A stretch of 64,000 nt of DNA from Paenibacillus sp. J45TS6 (GCF_018403285.1 NZ_BOSJ01000011.1:62001-126000); one strand, 5' to 3'; shown: positions 17,939 through 28,073, numbered from the stretch's first letter. The notes: generated by a model not told the origin, from the sequence alone. Translations and numbers: made by a program.

Positions 17939-19820
17939 TTTGTTTGGCTAGTTTATCGCCAATGGAAAGAGGCCGGAAGTCTTCAATGCTGGCCTCTTTA
18001 ATTTTGCGTAAAGAACCAAAATGTTTGAGTAACATCTTGCGTCTCTTCTCCCCGATTCCTGGAATGGAATCCAGCTTAGAGACAACCATGGATTTACCCC
18101 GCTGCTCACGGTGGAACGTAATGGCATAGCGGTGAACCTCTTCCTGGATCCGGTGAAGAAGATAAAATTCCTGACTGTCGCGAGCAAGCTGCACCGTTTC
18201 GTAGGTATCGCCTTTCATTAGCTGCGCAGTCTTATGTTTTGCATCCTTTACAAGTCCGCAAACCGGAATAAATAACCCTAACTCATCATGCAAAATCTCC
18301 TGAGCTGCTGATATTTGACCTTTCCCGCCATCGACGATAATTAGATCAGGTCGCTTCAAGTCTTCCTTCAGCACCCTTTCGTATCGGCGCCGTATCACTT
18401 CACGCATCGTCTCATAATCATCAGGTCCTTGTACTGTCCGAATCTTATATTTCCGATATTCTTTCTTCTCTGGTTTTCCGTCAATGAATACCACCATACC
18501 AGATACGGGATTTGAACCTTGAATATTTGAGTTATCGAACGCTTCAATCCGGTTTAATGACGGTAATCCAAGGGCATCAGCCAAGCGTTCTGCTGCTTTG
18601 GAGGTCCGTTCTTCAGTCCGTTCAATTAAACGGAATTTCTCATCAAGAGAAACTTTCGCGTTTTGAATCGCCATGGTTACCATTTGACGCTTGAGTCCGC
18701 GTTTTGGCAGAAGCACTTTTATACCAAGCCAATCTTGCAAAAGTGCAGCCGCAGAAATCGGGTCATGCGTTCCAACGGATTCCGCATTTTCGGATCTCAA
18801 TAACGCTTCGGCTTCATCTTTTTCTTGATCTTCCTTATGATCCATTTCCTCTGCTACAGGAAGGAGAATCTCTTTAGGTAATGCAGGATTGTCACTATAG
18901 TACTGCGTTACGAAGGATATAAAATCACCGTAAGCATCCCCATAGAACGGAAAAGTCGTCACATGTCGTTCAATCATTTTCCCTTGGCGGACATATAAAA
19001 TTTGAACACACATCCACCCTTTATCCACAGCAAAACCAAATACGTCCCGGTCTTTATTATCTGCGGTCGTAATTTTCTGTTTCTCCATAAGCGCATCTAT
19101 GCTCATGATCTGATCACGTAATTCTTTTGCCCGTTCAAAATAAAGATCTTCTGCGGCTTCATGCATTTTTTTCTCTAAATCTTTTTTTATTTCTTCATGA
19201 CCACCGCTAAGAAAAGAGCCGATCTCCTGACTGATGCCCTCGTACGTTTCCTTCGGTATTTCTTTCACACATGGAGCCATACACTGACCCATATGGTAAT
19301 AAAGACAAACGTCTTTAGGCATCACACCGCATTTACGAAGTGGATACATCCGGTCGAGCAGCTTTTTCGTCTGATGTGCGGCATAGGAGTTTGGATAGGG
19401 ACCAAAATACTTTGCTTTATCCTTGAGAACTCTCCGCGTCACCTCTAACTTGGGATGGCGTTCATTCGTTATTTTTAGATAAGGAAATGTCTTGTCATCT
19501 TTTAAAAGCACATTATACTTCGGTTGATGTTTTTTTATGAGATTGAGCTCAAGTAACAATGCTTCTTTGTCACTGTTTGTGACAATATATTCGAAGTTGC
19601 GAATATCCGCAACGAGTCTTTGTGTTTTTCCATTATGACTGCCTGTAAAATAAGACCGTACCCGATTCTTCAAAACTTTGGCTTTACCTACATAAATAAT
19701 CGTTCCTTGTGCATTCTTCATGAGATAGCAGCCGGGAAGATCCGGAAGTAAAGCGAGCTTATGCCTGATATTCTCAAGTGCTTTTTCTTGTTCTTCTATG
19801 CTCTCCAAATGCGAATCCAT
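17907..19820 (-). CDS. uvrC: Excinuclease ABC subunit C
   Basis: UvrC makes both incisions around DNA lesions bound by UvrAB. The GIY-YIG domain is near the N-terminus ([20 protein letters not shown]), followed by the UVR segment around residue 215, the RNase H-like C-terminal nuclease ([18 protein letters not shown]) and helix-hairpin-helix motifs ([13 protein letters not shown]). At 637 residues it is longer than the B. subtilis protein (about 598), with an extra acidic-lysine segment in the middle. AGGAGGGG lies eight bases before the ATG. trxA lies upstream, as in B. subtilis. Confidence 0.95.
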   Translation of the reverse strand: MDSHLESIEEQEKALENIRHKLALLPDLPGCYLMKNAQGTIIYVGKAKVLKNRVRSYFTGSHNGKTQRLVADIRNFEYIVTNSDKEALLLELNLIKKHQPKYNVLLKDDKTFPYLKITNERHPKLEVTRRVLKDKAKYFGPYPNSYAAHQTKKLLDRMYPLRKCGVMPKDVCLYYHMGQCMAPCVKEIPKETYEGISQEIGSFLSGGHEEIKKDLEKKMHEAAEDLYFERAKELRDQIMSIDALMEKQKITTADNKDRDVFGFAVDKGWMCVQILYVRQGKMIERHVTTFPFYGDAYGDFISFVTQYYSDNPALPKEILLPVAEEMDHKEDQEKDEAEALLRSENAESVGTHDPISAAALLQDWLGIKVLLPKRGLKRQMVTMAIQNAKVSLDEKFRLIERTEERTSKAAERLADALGLPSLNRIEAFDNSNIQGSNPVSGMVVFIDGKPEKKEYRKYKIRTVQGPDDYETMREVIRRRYERVLKEDLKRPDLIIVDGGKGQISAAQEILHDELGLFIPVCGLVKDAKHKTAQLMKGDTYETVQLARDSQEFYLLHRIQEEVHRYAITFHREQRGKSMVVSKLDSIPGIGEKRRKMLLKHFGSLRKIKEASIEDFRPLSIGDKLAKQIIDSLQDEEP

Positions 19821-19956
19821 CGCGGTTTCCCCTCCTAACCATGAACTAAGCTTTATATAAAAAAGGATCTCATCCTAAATCATTTATCGAATACATGTTC
19901 TTATCTCATAGTATAACTTCTGTTTCTTCTATTCAAGTGGAAGCCTATGGATTACA

Positions 19957-19992
19957 TAAAAAACGCCCCTGGCATAGATGCCAGAGGCGTTT
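19957..19992 (-). terminator. Terminator of trxA
   Basis: The inverted repeat at 19961-19992 pairs AAACGCC and CTGGCAT with their complements around a two-base loop region. On the minus strand the stem runs into a T-run. It separates trxA from uvrC. Confidence 0.8.
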
Positions 19993-20010
19993 CCCTAATC
20001 ACAAGCGGTA

Positions 20011-20325
20011 TTAGTGCTTGGAAATCAGGTTTTTCAGGTTTTCTTTGGAGTTCAGTCCAACAACTTTATCAACGGGCTGACCATCTTTGAACAGAATCAA
20101 AGTTGGAATACTCATTACGCCAAAACGGGAAGCAGATTCAGGGTTCTCATCTACGTTCACCTTAGCAATTTTAACGTCATCGCCAACGTCAGCAGCAAGC
20201 TCTTCCAAGATTGGAGCAAGCATTTTACAAGGACCGCACCAAGGCGCCCAGAAATCTACAAGAACCGTACCTGTACCTTCAACTTCAGTGTTAAAGGATT
20301 GATCGGATACATTTACAATAGCCAT
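20011..20325 (-). CDS. trxA: Thioredoxin
   Basis: Thioredoxin reduces protein disulfides in the cytoplasm. The 104-residue protein has the active site WCGPC with Cys30 and Cys33, the conserved FWAPW before it, and the cis-proline in MSIPT. Length and sequence are those of classical TrxA. The ATG has AAGGAGGA upstream. It lies just upstream of uvrC on the same strand but a terminator separates them. Confidence 0.96.
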   Translation of the reverse strand: MAIVNVSDQSFNTEVEGTGTVLVDFWAPWCGPCKMLAPILEELAADVGDDVKIAKVNVDENPESASRFGVMSIPTLILFKDGQPVDKVVGLNSKENLKNLISKH

Positions 20326-20558
20326 GAGAAAGTCCTCCTTCTATATCATGCACAAGTATTATTTAAACACCTTATCGTTATCATAAACGATTACTTTATT
20401 ATAGCATATAACGATGTGTAATGCGAAACGTTTGATCATTTCCTAACCTTACAATTTCTTTACAAAATCTTCCTATAACCGTTATACTTGAATAAATTCG
20501 TACACGCTGTTATCTGAAAGATCTTCAGCGTATACAGTCTTATGAAGGAGGGTCCATC

Positions 20559-20717
20559 ATGGAACCAAAAGTGCTTCGTCCTTATGATCCACGTTCCCAC
20601 AAGAATGAAGAACCCCGTAATGATTTATTCGATCTTATGGGTGGATTTTTTGGCATGTTCCTGTTCATGACGGTCATCTTTTTTGGAATGGTCATTATTA
20701 AATTCCTGATCAGTTAG
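20559..20717 (+). CDS. Small single-span membrane protein (YqzM-like?)
   Basis: The 52-residue reading frame starts with a hydrophilic, proline- and arginine-rich segment (MEPKVLRPYDPRSHKNEEPR), then has one hydrophobic helix of about 25 residues ending in KFLIS. GAAGGAGGG lies close before the ATG, a promoter-like TTTACA/TATACT lies upstream, and a terminator follows the stop. These signals make it a convincing gene despite its size. It faintly resembles the YqzM family, which I cannot confirm. Confidence 0.7.
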   Translation: MEPKVLRPYDPRSHKNEEPRNDLFDLMGGFFGMFLFMTVIFFGMVIIKFLIS

Positions 20718-20740
20718 GCACCGAAGATCCAGGAGACACC

Positions 20741-20791
20741 AAAGTCTGATTCTTTCTCTATGAAGAGATAGGATCAGACTTTGTTTATTTT
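20741..20791 (+). terminator. Terminator of the small membrane protein gene
   Basis: AAAGTCTGAT at 20741-20750 pairs with ATCAGACTTT at 20773-20782, with inner complementarity, and GTTTATTTT follows. It ends the 52-residue gene. Confidence 0.75.
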
Positions 20792-20853
20792 GCTGCTTAG
20801 AGCGATTTATTATTCAGTTTTTCAAAAAGAAAGTTCCACTGTCTTATCTAACT

Positions 20854-21810
20854 TTATCCTCGATGTTTTCCCCGCTGATTCTCTCCACGTACAGGAACAA
20901 CTTCAACAAAAGGCCGGATACGGTCCATGAGTCGTTGCCCTTTGTGTCTCTCTTCCCCATCCTTGCTTGTAAAACTCAGATGTTGTTCCAAACTTTCCAA
21001 ACTGTAATTGGAGGTATAGAACGTTGGTTTACGGTTCATTCGGTAGTTTAAAATGGACCCCAGAACATGATCGCGTACCCATGGACTTAAGTTCTCTGCC
21101 CCGATATCATCGAAAATGAGCAAATCACAATTTTTTAACATTTCCGTTGTTTCTTTTAGCTTCTGTCCTTCCTGAATCATGGATTTCAGATCTTCCACAA
21201 AATCAGGCATGTAGACGATCACACCCGTATAACCAAGAAGAGCAAGTTCATGAAGCAAATACCCCATTAAAAATGTCTTCCCTGTTCCAAAACTTCCTTC
21301 CAGGTAAAGCCCTTCTGGAGATAAACCATTTTGCTTCGTATCATTAATATAACGGAACACTTTATTCACAGCAGGAGCACGCTGGAGATCTTTACGTAAA
21401 ATCTCTGCGACATTATATCCTTCACTTAAAGTACGCTCATCCACATAGAAACTGCGGATTCGCTCTTTCACCTGCTTGTCATGATCGCTTTTCAGCTGTA
21501 GAGAACAAGGTGTCTTCTTATCTATAATTTCAGGTTGTCCATTAAAATATTCAACCGAAAGTTTGGAATAATGACCCTGAAAATCATTGGGGCAATTCGC
21601 AAGTCCCGGACAATTAGCACAATGATTACGGTCTTTGGCGTATTGATAAAATTTACTTAATGAGAGCTTAAACTTCATATCATCCACTTCAGGATGTTCT
21701 TCCCTGAATTTTTGCACATAGGGATCTGCTTTAACCTGATCTTCAATGCGCTTTGATTGCTGACGAAAGGATGGATTCAACTGTTGCAAAATGGGGCCTA
21801 AAGATTCCAT
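20854..21810 (-). CDS. dnaI: Primosomal protein DnaI (helicase loader)
   Basis: DnaI is the AAA+ ATPase that loads the replicative helicase DnaC in Bacillales. The 318-residue protein has an N-terminal helicase-interaction domain with zinc ligands (C64, C67, C73 and nearby His), then the ATPase with Walker A GSFGTGKT at 172-179 and Walker B LLIFDDIGAE. It lies 79 bases after dnaB, its usual partner. The Shine-Dalgarno site (AGGTGGG) is unusually distant from the ATG, about 17 bases. Confidence 0.94.
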   Translation of the reverse strand: MESLGPILQQLNPSFRQQSKRIEDQVKADPYVQKFREEHPEVDDMKFKLSLSKFYQYAKDRNHCANCPGLANCPNDFQGHYSKLSVEYFNGQPEIIDKKTPCSLQLKSDHDKQVKERIRSFYVDERTLSEGYNVAEILRKDLQRAPAVNKVFRYINDTKQNGLSPEGLYLEGSFGTGKTFLMGYLLHELALLGYTGVIVYMPDFVEDLKSMIQEGQKLKETTEMLKNCDLLIFDDIGAENLSPWVRDHVLGSILNYRMNRKPTFYTSNYSLESLEQHLSFTSKDGEERHKGQRLMDRIRPFVEVVPVRGENQRGKHRG

Positions 21811-21889
21811 AGGTATAGTTTGCGCCCACCTTTCTTCTTAGATTGTTAATTAAACTCGCTCAGCTCCGCCAAGCGTACCTAACCGAAAC

Positions 21890-23425
21890 TCAAGAAAAAG
21901 TAGTTCGTTTCGCCTGCATTTCCTCTGCAAAACGAATCATTTCCTCCAGTTCTTCCTCACTTACTACATCCGTGTTGCCTGTATCTTGAACAATAGGAAT
22001 TTCGGGTTTTGATCTTGTCTGCTGTTGATATGAACGAGGACGGCTTGGTTTAGAAGTCCGTTCTCCAGCTCCCGTTTTTTCTTTGTTCCCTTTTATTTTC
22101 GCTTGATCCCGAATATATTGAACTGCTTTTTCATAAGTATAAACTTGTTTTAGCAGCATATTTGAAGCTATAGCTTCCACAAAATTACGATTGATTCGCT
22201 GATCGCTACCTGTTACAAGCATCGTCATCAGATAATGGATCAGTACATTGATCACTTCTGCTGGCAGCTTATAGCTCAGATCAACCTTCTCAAAAATATC
22301 AATCAAATTATCCGGAACAGAACCTGGGAAGAACGTTTGTAATAGACGTAAATAAGGCTCGTTCCTAAGCATCATATTATATTGATGAATATCACATTTG
22401 GTCGCAAATTGAGGTGGAACCTCCAGATAGTACTCCATTTCAACGACATGTTCAACAGGCAGTTCATCGCTTGGTTCACTCTGCGCTACCTGACGAAGAT
22501 TAACCACTTTGGCTGCATGGATACTTTGTTCTTCTTTCCGTTTCTTCCCTTGCCGGAATGTTTGACTCGCCAGTTGCTGAAGTCGATCTAGAATGACCTC
22601 GCCCTGCTGATTAAACACACCATCTTCATCAAGCAATCTGCATACATCTTGAACACCTAGGCTATATTTATGGACTACATAATTAATAATCCCCAGCTGT
22701 TCGGTATCAAATCTAAGATGTTCCACATGACGACGATTTACGGATTCCTTCGGGAACCGAAGAATAATATCTGAATAGTTCAGTTTGCTTTCTTCCGGTA
22801 CAGAAACAATCGCTTGATCGGCTCTGCCGCTGGATACTTCGGACAAAGCTTGTTCAAGCTCATAATCAATTACATGCGTATTCAGCTCGAAAATCTCGTA
22901 AAAAGGGACCGAAATATTTTCTTTATTCATAGCAGGCATTCCAAGATCCGGGGCGTCTTCTGTCCACAACTGGGACCGCAAAGCCAGCACGGCAAACTTG
23001 CCAATTCGATCTCTGAGAAGCAAAGTCAAATGCTGTGTCCTGAAAAACTCTCCAGGCGAAAGCGGTGGACTAAGCTCATATTCATAGGTATATTCATCTG
23101 TCTCTGGTACATACACCCGTGATGTTTGTAAAAGACCGACCGCTTCCAGTTTGGAAGTTTGTTCCATCAGGAACGACCGCCCCTTTTCACTTGGATCTAT
23201 TCCCAAAGTCAGAAATAATTTACGTTGCTGTTCCATCCCTGAATAACCAATCTGATCAGCTCTTACATGCTGAAACAGCAAATGGTACAGACTGATGGCA
23301 AACGCGCCTACCATCGGCTGATAGGCAGAGCTGAGCATCCGTTCGTCCAGGCTGCTAAGGCCAAACTCACGGAAAACGCAGTAACGATGATTTTCTGTAA
23401 AGTGAAGCATATTCTTCACGCGCAT
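21890..23425 (-). CDS. dnaB: Replication initiation and membrane attachment protein DnaB
   Basis: Gram-positive DnaB works with DnaD and DnaI to load the helicase at oriC and at stalled forks. This 511-residue protein has the N-terminal DDBH1 region and C-terminal DDBH2 domain (around KAVQYIRDQAKIKGN), then a charged tail rich in Lys, Arg and Gln. The ATG has AAGGAG nine bases upstream. dnaI follows on the same strand. NrdR and other usual neighbours are not present in the window. Confidence 0.92.
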   Translation of the reverse strand: MRVKNMLHFTENHRYCVFREFGLSSLDERMLSSAYQPMVGAFAISLYHLLFQHVRADQIGYSGMEQQRKLFLTLGIDPSEKGRSFLMEQTSKLEAVGLLQTSRVYVPETDEYTYEYELSPPLSPGEFFRTQHLTLLLRDRIGKFAVLALRSQLWTEDAPDLGMPAMNKENISVPFYEIFELNTHVIDYELEQALSEVSSGRADQAIVSVPEESKLNYSDIILRFPKESVNRRHVEHLRFDTEQLGIINYVVHKYSLGVQDVCRLLDEDGVFNQQGEVILDRLQQLASQTFRQGKKRKEEQSIHAAKVVNLRQVAQSEPSDELPVEHVVEMEYYLEVPPQFATKCDIHQYNMMLRNEPYLRLLQTFFPGSVPDNLIDIFEKVDLSYKLPAEVINVLIHYLMTMLVTGSDQRINRNFVEAIASNMLLKQVYTYEKAVQYIRDQAKIKGNKEKTGAGERTSKPSRPRSYQQQTRSKPEIPIVQDTGNTDVVSEEELEEMIRFAEEMQAKRTTFS

Positions 23426-23628
23426 TGCTCATTACTCCTTCTCTCCGATTTGTAGTGAACTCTATTCTATCATAAAAAGGGCCGGCTTAAATCTTCAAAT
23501 ATAGCCAAAATCCCTGCTTAATCTTTCCGCTATTCCCTCTTATCTGACAAATGTTCGCATTCCCTCTGTTTTTGAAATAGGGTGTTTCATTGTACTCTAC
23601 TATTCTATGAAAAGGAAAGCGTTTCATG

Positions 23629-23661
23629 ACAAAACCCTCTTCTCAAGATATGAAAAGAGGG
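23629..23661 (-). terminator. Terminator of the YuiB-like gene
   Basis: CCCTCTT at 23635-23641 pairs with AAGAGGG at 23655-23661. On the minus strand the stem is followed by TTTTG, a short T-run. It lies 32 bases after the YuiB-like stop. Confidence 0.6.
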
Positions 23662-23692
23662 CCAGTATACACCTAGATATAATATTGTAAAA

Positions 23693-23986
23693 TCAAAACA
23701 TTTTGTAGCCGCCTAAACGCAGCTTTTGGATCGTCCATCCACTAAGAATCGCACCTGCCACACCGCTGAGTCCGATTAAATAATCAACAGGTCCATAAGA
23801 ACTCAGATGTGTACCGAAACTGCTGCTTCGATCCCACATGGAGAAAATGACAATGGGTATAAGGACAATGATAAATAGATAAGCAGGAAACCAAGTCGTT
23901 TTCATGAGCATATTCAAAATAAAGCCGATTCCAAACATCATAACAAAAAACAAGATCATAAGCACGAGCACAGGTAAAAACTGCAT
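23693..23986 (-). CDS. YuiB-like membrane protein
   Basis: This 97-residue protein has three to four predicted membrane helices. The opening LPVLVLMILFFVMMFGIGF and the ending LSGVAGAILSGW..GYKMF match the pattern of B. subtilis YuiB, as recalled. The ATG has AAGGAGG upstream. Other genes nearby (yumB, yumC, and the yut/yuz genes at 40-44 kb) also come from the B. subtilis yui/yum/yut neighbourhood, which supports the call. Its function is unknown. Confidence 0.75.
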   Translation of the reverse strand: MQFLPVLVLMILFFVMMFGIGFILNMLMKTTWFPAYLFIIVLIPIVIFSMWDRSSSFGTHLSSYGPVDYLIGLSGVAGAILSGWTIQKLRLGGYKMF

Positions 23987-24225
23987 TCGCTTACATCCTC
24001 CTTCTTTCTACCAAATCATGAACTACCATCCATAACAGATAATAAATAGTGTAACCGAAAATAGGTGTCTCGGCAATGAACTTTCTAGGTTCCGCAAGCG
24101 TATACCGACTTTTAATGAGATCTTCATTTGCCCTGCTCCTTCCGCCTTTGATACAATAGAGTCATTGATTTGATAGATGAAATAATCTGATATACAAAAT
24201 TTAATATCATATAGGAGTGAAACAA

Positions 24226-24972
24226 ATGAACGAAGCTGCATCGACTCTGGAAGGCTGGTATGCTCTTCATGATTTCCGATCCATTAACTGGGCCGCTTGG
24301 CGTTCTGCTGATGAGGAAGCACGCGCTGTTGCTTTAGACGATCTGCAAGAATTTTTACAAGAGTGGACTTCTGTTGAAGAAGCTGGGAACGGCAGCTCAG
24401 CCGTATATACGATCATCGGCCAAAAAGCTGATTTTGTAATGATGCATTTACGTGAATCTTTGGAAGACTTGAATGCACTTGAAAATGCATTTAACAAAAC
24501 GACTTTTGCTCGTTTTACGACCAAAGCTTACTCTTATGTCAGTGTAGTAGAACTGAGTAATTACCTCGCTGGTAAAGATGCTGATCCGATGCAAAATCCA
24601 GAAATTGTAGCACGTCTGAAGCCAATTCTTCCAAAAAGACAATATATTTGTTTCTATCCAATGAATAAAAAGCGTGAACTAAGCGATAACTGGTACATGC
24701 TCTCTATGGACGAGCGTAAAGCGATGATGAGAAGTCATGGTCTGATTGGACGCAGCTATGCAGGCAAAGTAAAACAAATCATTACCGGTTCTGTTGGTTT
24801 CGATGATTGGGAATGGGGCGTTACTCTCTTCGCCGATGATGCTCTTCAGTTCAAAAAGCTGGTGTACGAGATGCGTTTTGATGAAGTTAGCGCACGTTAC
24901 GGAGAATTCGGTTCTTTCTACGTAGGTAGCCTGCTGAATCCGGAATCTTTCGAAAGTATGTTAAAAGTATAA
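24226..24972 (+). CDS. hemQ: Coproheme decarboxylase HemQ
   Basis: HemQ oxidatively decarboxylates coproheme III to heme b, the last step of the Gram-positive heme pathway. The 248-residue sequence belongs to the chlorite dismutase-like family, with [18 protein letters not shown] at the N-terminus, the central [13 protein letters not shown], and the [15 protein letters not shown] segment that holds the proximal heme histidine. The ATG at 24226 has AGGAG eight bases upstream; the GTG at 24217 is part of that site. It is a single gene ended by a strong hairpin. Confidence 0.95.
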   Translation: MNEAASTLEGWYALHDFRSINWAAWRSADEEARAVALDDLQEFLQEWTSVEEAGNGSSAVYTIIGQKADFVMMHLRESLEDLNALENAFNKTTFARFTTKAYSYVSVVELSNYLAGKDADPMQNPEIVARLKPILPKRQYICFYPMNKKRELSDNWYMLSMDERKAMMRSHGLIGRSYAGKVKQIITGSVGFDDWEWGVTLFADDALQFKKLVYEMRFDEVSARYGEFGSFYVGSLLNPESFESMLKV

Positions 24973-24993
24973 TGTAAATGAGCTCATATAATA

Positions 24994-25025
24994 AAAAGGA
25001 TGCCCTTATGCGGCATCCTTTTTTG
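24994..25025. terminator. Bidirectional terminator between hemQ and the 83-residue gene
   Basis: AAAAAGGATGCC pairs with GGCATCCTTTTTT around a six-base loop. A-run and T-run flank both sides, so it can stop both hemQ and the convergent minus-strand gene. Confidence 0.85.
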
Positions 25026-25038
25026 CATGTTTATTCGT

Positions 25039-25290
25039 TTAGTCATTCTCTTCTTCAAGCTTTTTTAAGGATTCCAGGAATTCAGCCGTGGCCCGATCCC
25101 GGTCCCGACCTTTTTCTTTTAATCTTTCAATAGCGGGTAATATCAAAATGTCGATTTCCTTTTGCACGATATAGGATAGATCATACTTTTCCTGCTCTTC
25201 GAGATAACTGCCAACTTCCATTAAGGCATGATATCGATCCAGTTCATCTCTTTTGAGTAGTCCTCTTACCTGTACACTGCAATGTCTCAT
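25039..25290 (-). CDS. Uncharacterised 83-residue protein after the NADH dehydrogenase
   Basis: The gene begins three bases after the NADH dehydrogenase stop codon, so it is almost certainly in the same transcript and probably translated by coupling; GGAAGG lies 12 bases before the ATG. The product is mostly helical, soluble and charged, rich in Glu, Asp and Arg, with a C-terminal EFLESLKKLEEEND. No domain is recognised. A small accessory role for the dehydrogenase is possible by position only. Confidence 0.65.
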   Translation of the reverse strand: MRHCSVQVRGLLKRDELDRYHALMEVGSYLEEQEKYDLSYIVQKEIDILILPAIERLKEKGRDRDRATAEFLESLKKLEEEND

Positions 25291-25293
25291 GGT

Positions 25294-26484
25294 TTAAAAG
25301 AACCTTCCTTTTTGGAGTACAAGCGGTATACCGCCAATCACATATAGATAGCGAATATCCACTGCTTTTTTCAGCTGTGCTGCTTTCCATCCCTTCCACT
25401 TCTTCCCGTTCACAATCGCTATGGCTTCCCCTTTACCGAGTGAAGCGACCGTTCCTTTGTGGCTAAATGTGAACTTGCTCAGCTGTTTCCCGCGAATCGA
25501 AAGGGCTATATTTTTCGCACAATTAACCCCTTGCTGCATAGCAATTTGAGCCGTCGGTGGATAAGGGCGGCCATCCTTGTTTAGTACGAGTGAGCTGTCT
25601 CCTATAATGTAAATATGATCGTAACCTGGCGCTCTCAAATACTCATCTACTTTGACACGTCCGCGTGTCACCTCAAATCCGGCATTCTCGATCAGCTTGT
25701 TACCTCGAATTCCCCCCGTCCACACCACGGTAGAGGCTTCAATTCGTTCGCCATCTCCAATGATGACACCACCGGCAAAACACTCTTTGATCGGCACGCC
25801 GATTCGAAGAATAATCCCTTTATTCTTTAGTACATCCATAGCATACTCTACTAGTTCTTTATCAAAGCCGGGAAGCGCCGTGGGAGCTGCCTCGACATTA
25901 TAGAGTTCAACTTTTTCTGGATCTACATCAAACTCTTTGCATAGACGAGGTAAGCGGTCTGCCAGTTCAGATACAAATTCTACTCCGCTAAAACCAGCTC
26001 CTCCAACCACAAATCGCAGACGGCTTGCTACGTTGTCATTTTTATAACAAGCAAACTGGTATTCAATATGTTCTCGAATTAATCTTACGGAATTAATACT
26101 GCGAATCGTCATTGCATGTTCTTTCATCCCGGGAATCCCAAATGTCTCGGGTTCTCCGCCTAGACTGACGACCAAAATATCATACGATAAGGTGCCGTCT
26201 TCCAGTATTACTTTTTTCTCGTGCGGCCTAATATCTTTTACAGCAGATTTCACAAGATCGATCTTGAACTCGTCAATCAGCTTAGAAATGGGTACCCTTG
26301 CATGATCAATAGTATCCGTTCCAGCAGCTGGCATGTGCAGATGCGTTGTTATGTAGTGGTAGTCATGCCTGTTTACAAGCGTGACATCTGCTTCATTGTA
26401 GTTCAGTTCCTTTTGAAGTCGCTGTGCGGTTAATATACCGCCATAGCCTGCGCCAAGGATGACGATCTTAGGAATGTTACTCAT
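25294..26484 (-). CDS. yumB: Type II NADH dehydrogenase (YumB type)
   Basis: This 396-residue flavoprotein passes electrons from NADH to menaquinone without pumping protons. FAD binding is at KIVILGAGYGGILTA (residues 6-20), the NADH-binding glycine motif at VVGGAGFSGVEF, and the FAD-closing IYIIGDSS near residue 300. The C-terminal amphipathic region is present. It resembles B. subtilis YumB more than YjlD (Ndh). It is divergent from yumC, and an 83-residue gene follows it immediately. Confidence 0.88.
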   Translation of the reverse strand: MSNIPKIVILGAGYGGILTAQRLQKELNYNEADVTLVNRHDYHYITTHLHMPAAGTDTIDHARVPISKLIDEFKIDLVKSAVKDIRPHEKKVILEDGTLSYDILVVSLGGEPETFGIPGMKEHAMTIRSINSVRLIREHIEYQFACYKNDNVASRLRFVVGGAGFSGVEFVSELADRLPRLCKEFDVDPEKVELYNVEAAPTALPGFDKELVEYAMDVLKNKGIILRIGVPIKECFAGGVIIGDGERIEASTVVWTGGIRGNKLIENAGFEVTRGRVKVDEYLRAPGYDHIYIIGDSSLVLNKDGRPYPPTAQIAMQQGVNCAKNIALSIRGKQLSKFTFSHKGTVASLGKGEAIAIVNGKKWKGWKAAQLKKAVDIRYLYVIGGIPLVLQKGRFF

Positions 26485-26835
26485 GCGCCTACCCCTCCAA
26501 AATCATTCAACTCATTAATAAAAGGCCTAAGAATATAGCATGAAATTAACGCGTGAAAGCGATAATTTCCAAGTAAGGATTGCTTAGGCATCCTATAATC
26601 CCAACTTATAAAAATTGATTACGATCCACCTAAAGACAAAGATAGTTCTATCCCTATTCATTAAAACGACATGTTATGTCATGAGGTTTCAAAACTTTAT
26701 AAAATAAACGGAAAATACGTAAAAATCAAGAAAAAATTCACGCAACAAAAATGATAGCGATACAACCTTAAAATAGCAAGTGAAAATATACCCTTTTATA
26801 GGTGTAAAATAATGAACAACTACTTTAAATACAGG
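26485..26835. other. Intergenic region between yumB and yumC
   Basis: This AT-rich stretch has no convincing gene. A minus-strand open frame at 26689-26916 is low-complexity and lacks a ribosome binding site. A small inverted repeat (GACAT, three bases, ATGTC) sits near 26669-26681. The promoter of yumC follows at 26858-26886. Confidence 0.5.
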
Positions 26836-26857
26836 TAAAACAGAATGGAAGTCACCT

Positions 26858-26886
26858 TTGCAACAAATTGCGGTAGTGTCTATAAT
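26858..26886 (+). promoter_or_regulatory. SigA-type promoter of yumC
   Basis: TTGCAA at 26858-26863 and TATAAT at 26881-26886 are spaced by exactly 17 bases. The expected start lies about 87 bases before the yumC ATG. A perfect inverted repeat GTTATTG/CAATAAC at 26936-26954 lies in the leader just before the ribosome binding site. Confidence 0.7.
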
Positions 26887-26980
26887 GAAAATGACTTTAA
26901 ACTTAAGAATCGACAATCTCGTGGATATCCGTGACGTTATTGATTCACAATAACATATAGAGAAAGGTGTGTTCTATAAA

Positions 26981-27988
26981 ATGACGACCTCTGCATCTGA
27001 AACTACTTACGAGATGACCGATTTACTCATTATCGGCGGTGGTCCTTCCGGAATGTTTGCTGCTTTTTATGGCGGTATGCGTCAGGCATCTGTAAAAATT
27101 GTGGAAAGTATGCCTCAACTGGGAGGCCAGCTTGCCGCTTTATACCCGGAGAAATTCATTTATGATGTAGCCGGCTTCCCTAAAATTACAGCAGGAGAAC
27201 TGGTGAATAATCTCCTCACACAAATGGATCGTTTTGATACAGACATTAGACTTGAAGAAAAAGTCATTTCTGTAGAGAAAAAAGAAGAACGGCACTTCGT
27301 TGTTACGACAGACAAAGATGTTCATCATGCAAAATCCATCATTATTACAGCAGGTGTAGGCGCTTTCGAACCACGCAGACTGGATCTAGAGGGCGCAGCA
27401 CGTTTCGAAAAAGCAAATCTTCATTATTTTGTAAGTGACTTGAGCCGTTTCGCAGGTAAAAAAGTGCTGATCAGCGGCGGCGGCGACTCGGCTGTTGACT
27501 GGGCACTTATGCTTGAGCCCATTGCTGAACAAGTTACACTAATCCACCGCCGAGACAAATTCCGTGCACACGAACATAGTGTTGAGAATCTGATGGCTTC
27601 CAAAGTAAATGTGATCACTCCTACCGAAATCGCTGAGCTGCACGGAGAAGATCGCATTACAAAAGTTACTCTCTCTCATGTAAAAACCAAAGAAACACAA
27701 GAAATCGAAGTCGATGATGTCATTGTAAACTTTGGTTTCATCTCTTCTCTTGGTCCTATTGCTGAATGGGGAATTGATATTCAAGGTAACTCCATCGTTG
27801 TTGACACTCGAATGGAGACAAGCATACCTGGCATATTTGCAGCGGGCGATATTACCACATACGAAGGCAAACTAAAACTGATTGCTGTCGGCTTCGGTGA
27901 AGCACCTACAGCGGTCAATAATGCCAAAGTATATGTGGACCCGAGTGCCAAATTATCTCCTGGACACAGCAGCAATATGAAAATGTAA
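26981..27988 (+). CDS. yumC: Ferredoxin/flavodoxin-NADP reductase (YumC type)
   Basis: This is the thioredoxin-reductase-like class of ferredoxin-NADP reductase, 335 residues, which lacks the CxxC of thioredoxin reductase. FAD binding is at [19 protein letters not shown] and NADPH binding at [17 protein letters not shown]; the C-terminal FAD segment is [10 protein letters not shown]. The ATG at 26981 has AAAGGTG upstream and is preferred to GTG at 26969. In B. subtilis YumC is essential and supplies or takes electrons from ferredoxin and flavodoxin. Confidence 0.93.
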   Translation: MTTSASETTYEMTDLLIIGGGPSGMFAAFYGGMRQASVKIVESMPQLGGQLAALYPEKFIYDVAGFPKITAGELVNNLLTQMDRFDTDIRLEEKVISVEKKEERHFVVTTDKDVHHAKSIIITAGVGAFEPRRLDLEGAARFEKANLHYFVSDLSRFAGKKVLISGGGDSAVDWALMLEPIAEQVTLIHRRDKFRAHEHSVENLMASKVNVITPTEIAELHGEDRITKVTLSHVKTKETQEIEVDDVIVNFGFISSLGPIAEWGIDIQGNSIVVDTRMETSIPGIFAAGDITTYEGKLKLIAVGFGEAPTAVNNAKVYVDPSAKLSPGHSSNMKM

Positions 27989-28030
27989 TATTTAGTTAAA
28001 TGATAATTGAAGAATAATACACCAATAAAA

Positions 28031-28073
28031 AAGGGTATCTTACTCCTGACAACCATTCAGGAGGGATACCCTT
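28031..28073 (+). promoter_or_regulatory. Hairpin covering the ribosome binding site of the zinc-ribbon gene
   Basis: AAGGGTATC (28031-28039) pairs with GATACCCTT (28065-28073), and CTCCTG (28043-28048) pairs with CAGGAG (28058-28063). The Shine-Dalgarno AGGAGG and the first base of the TTG start are inside the stem. It may also act as the yumC terminator, though the T-run after it is weak. Confidence 0.6.

Noticed and set aside
26689-26916. A 75-codon minus-strand frame between yumB and yumC
   Set aside because: It is low in complexity, overlaps the yumC promoter and has no ribosome binding site.
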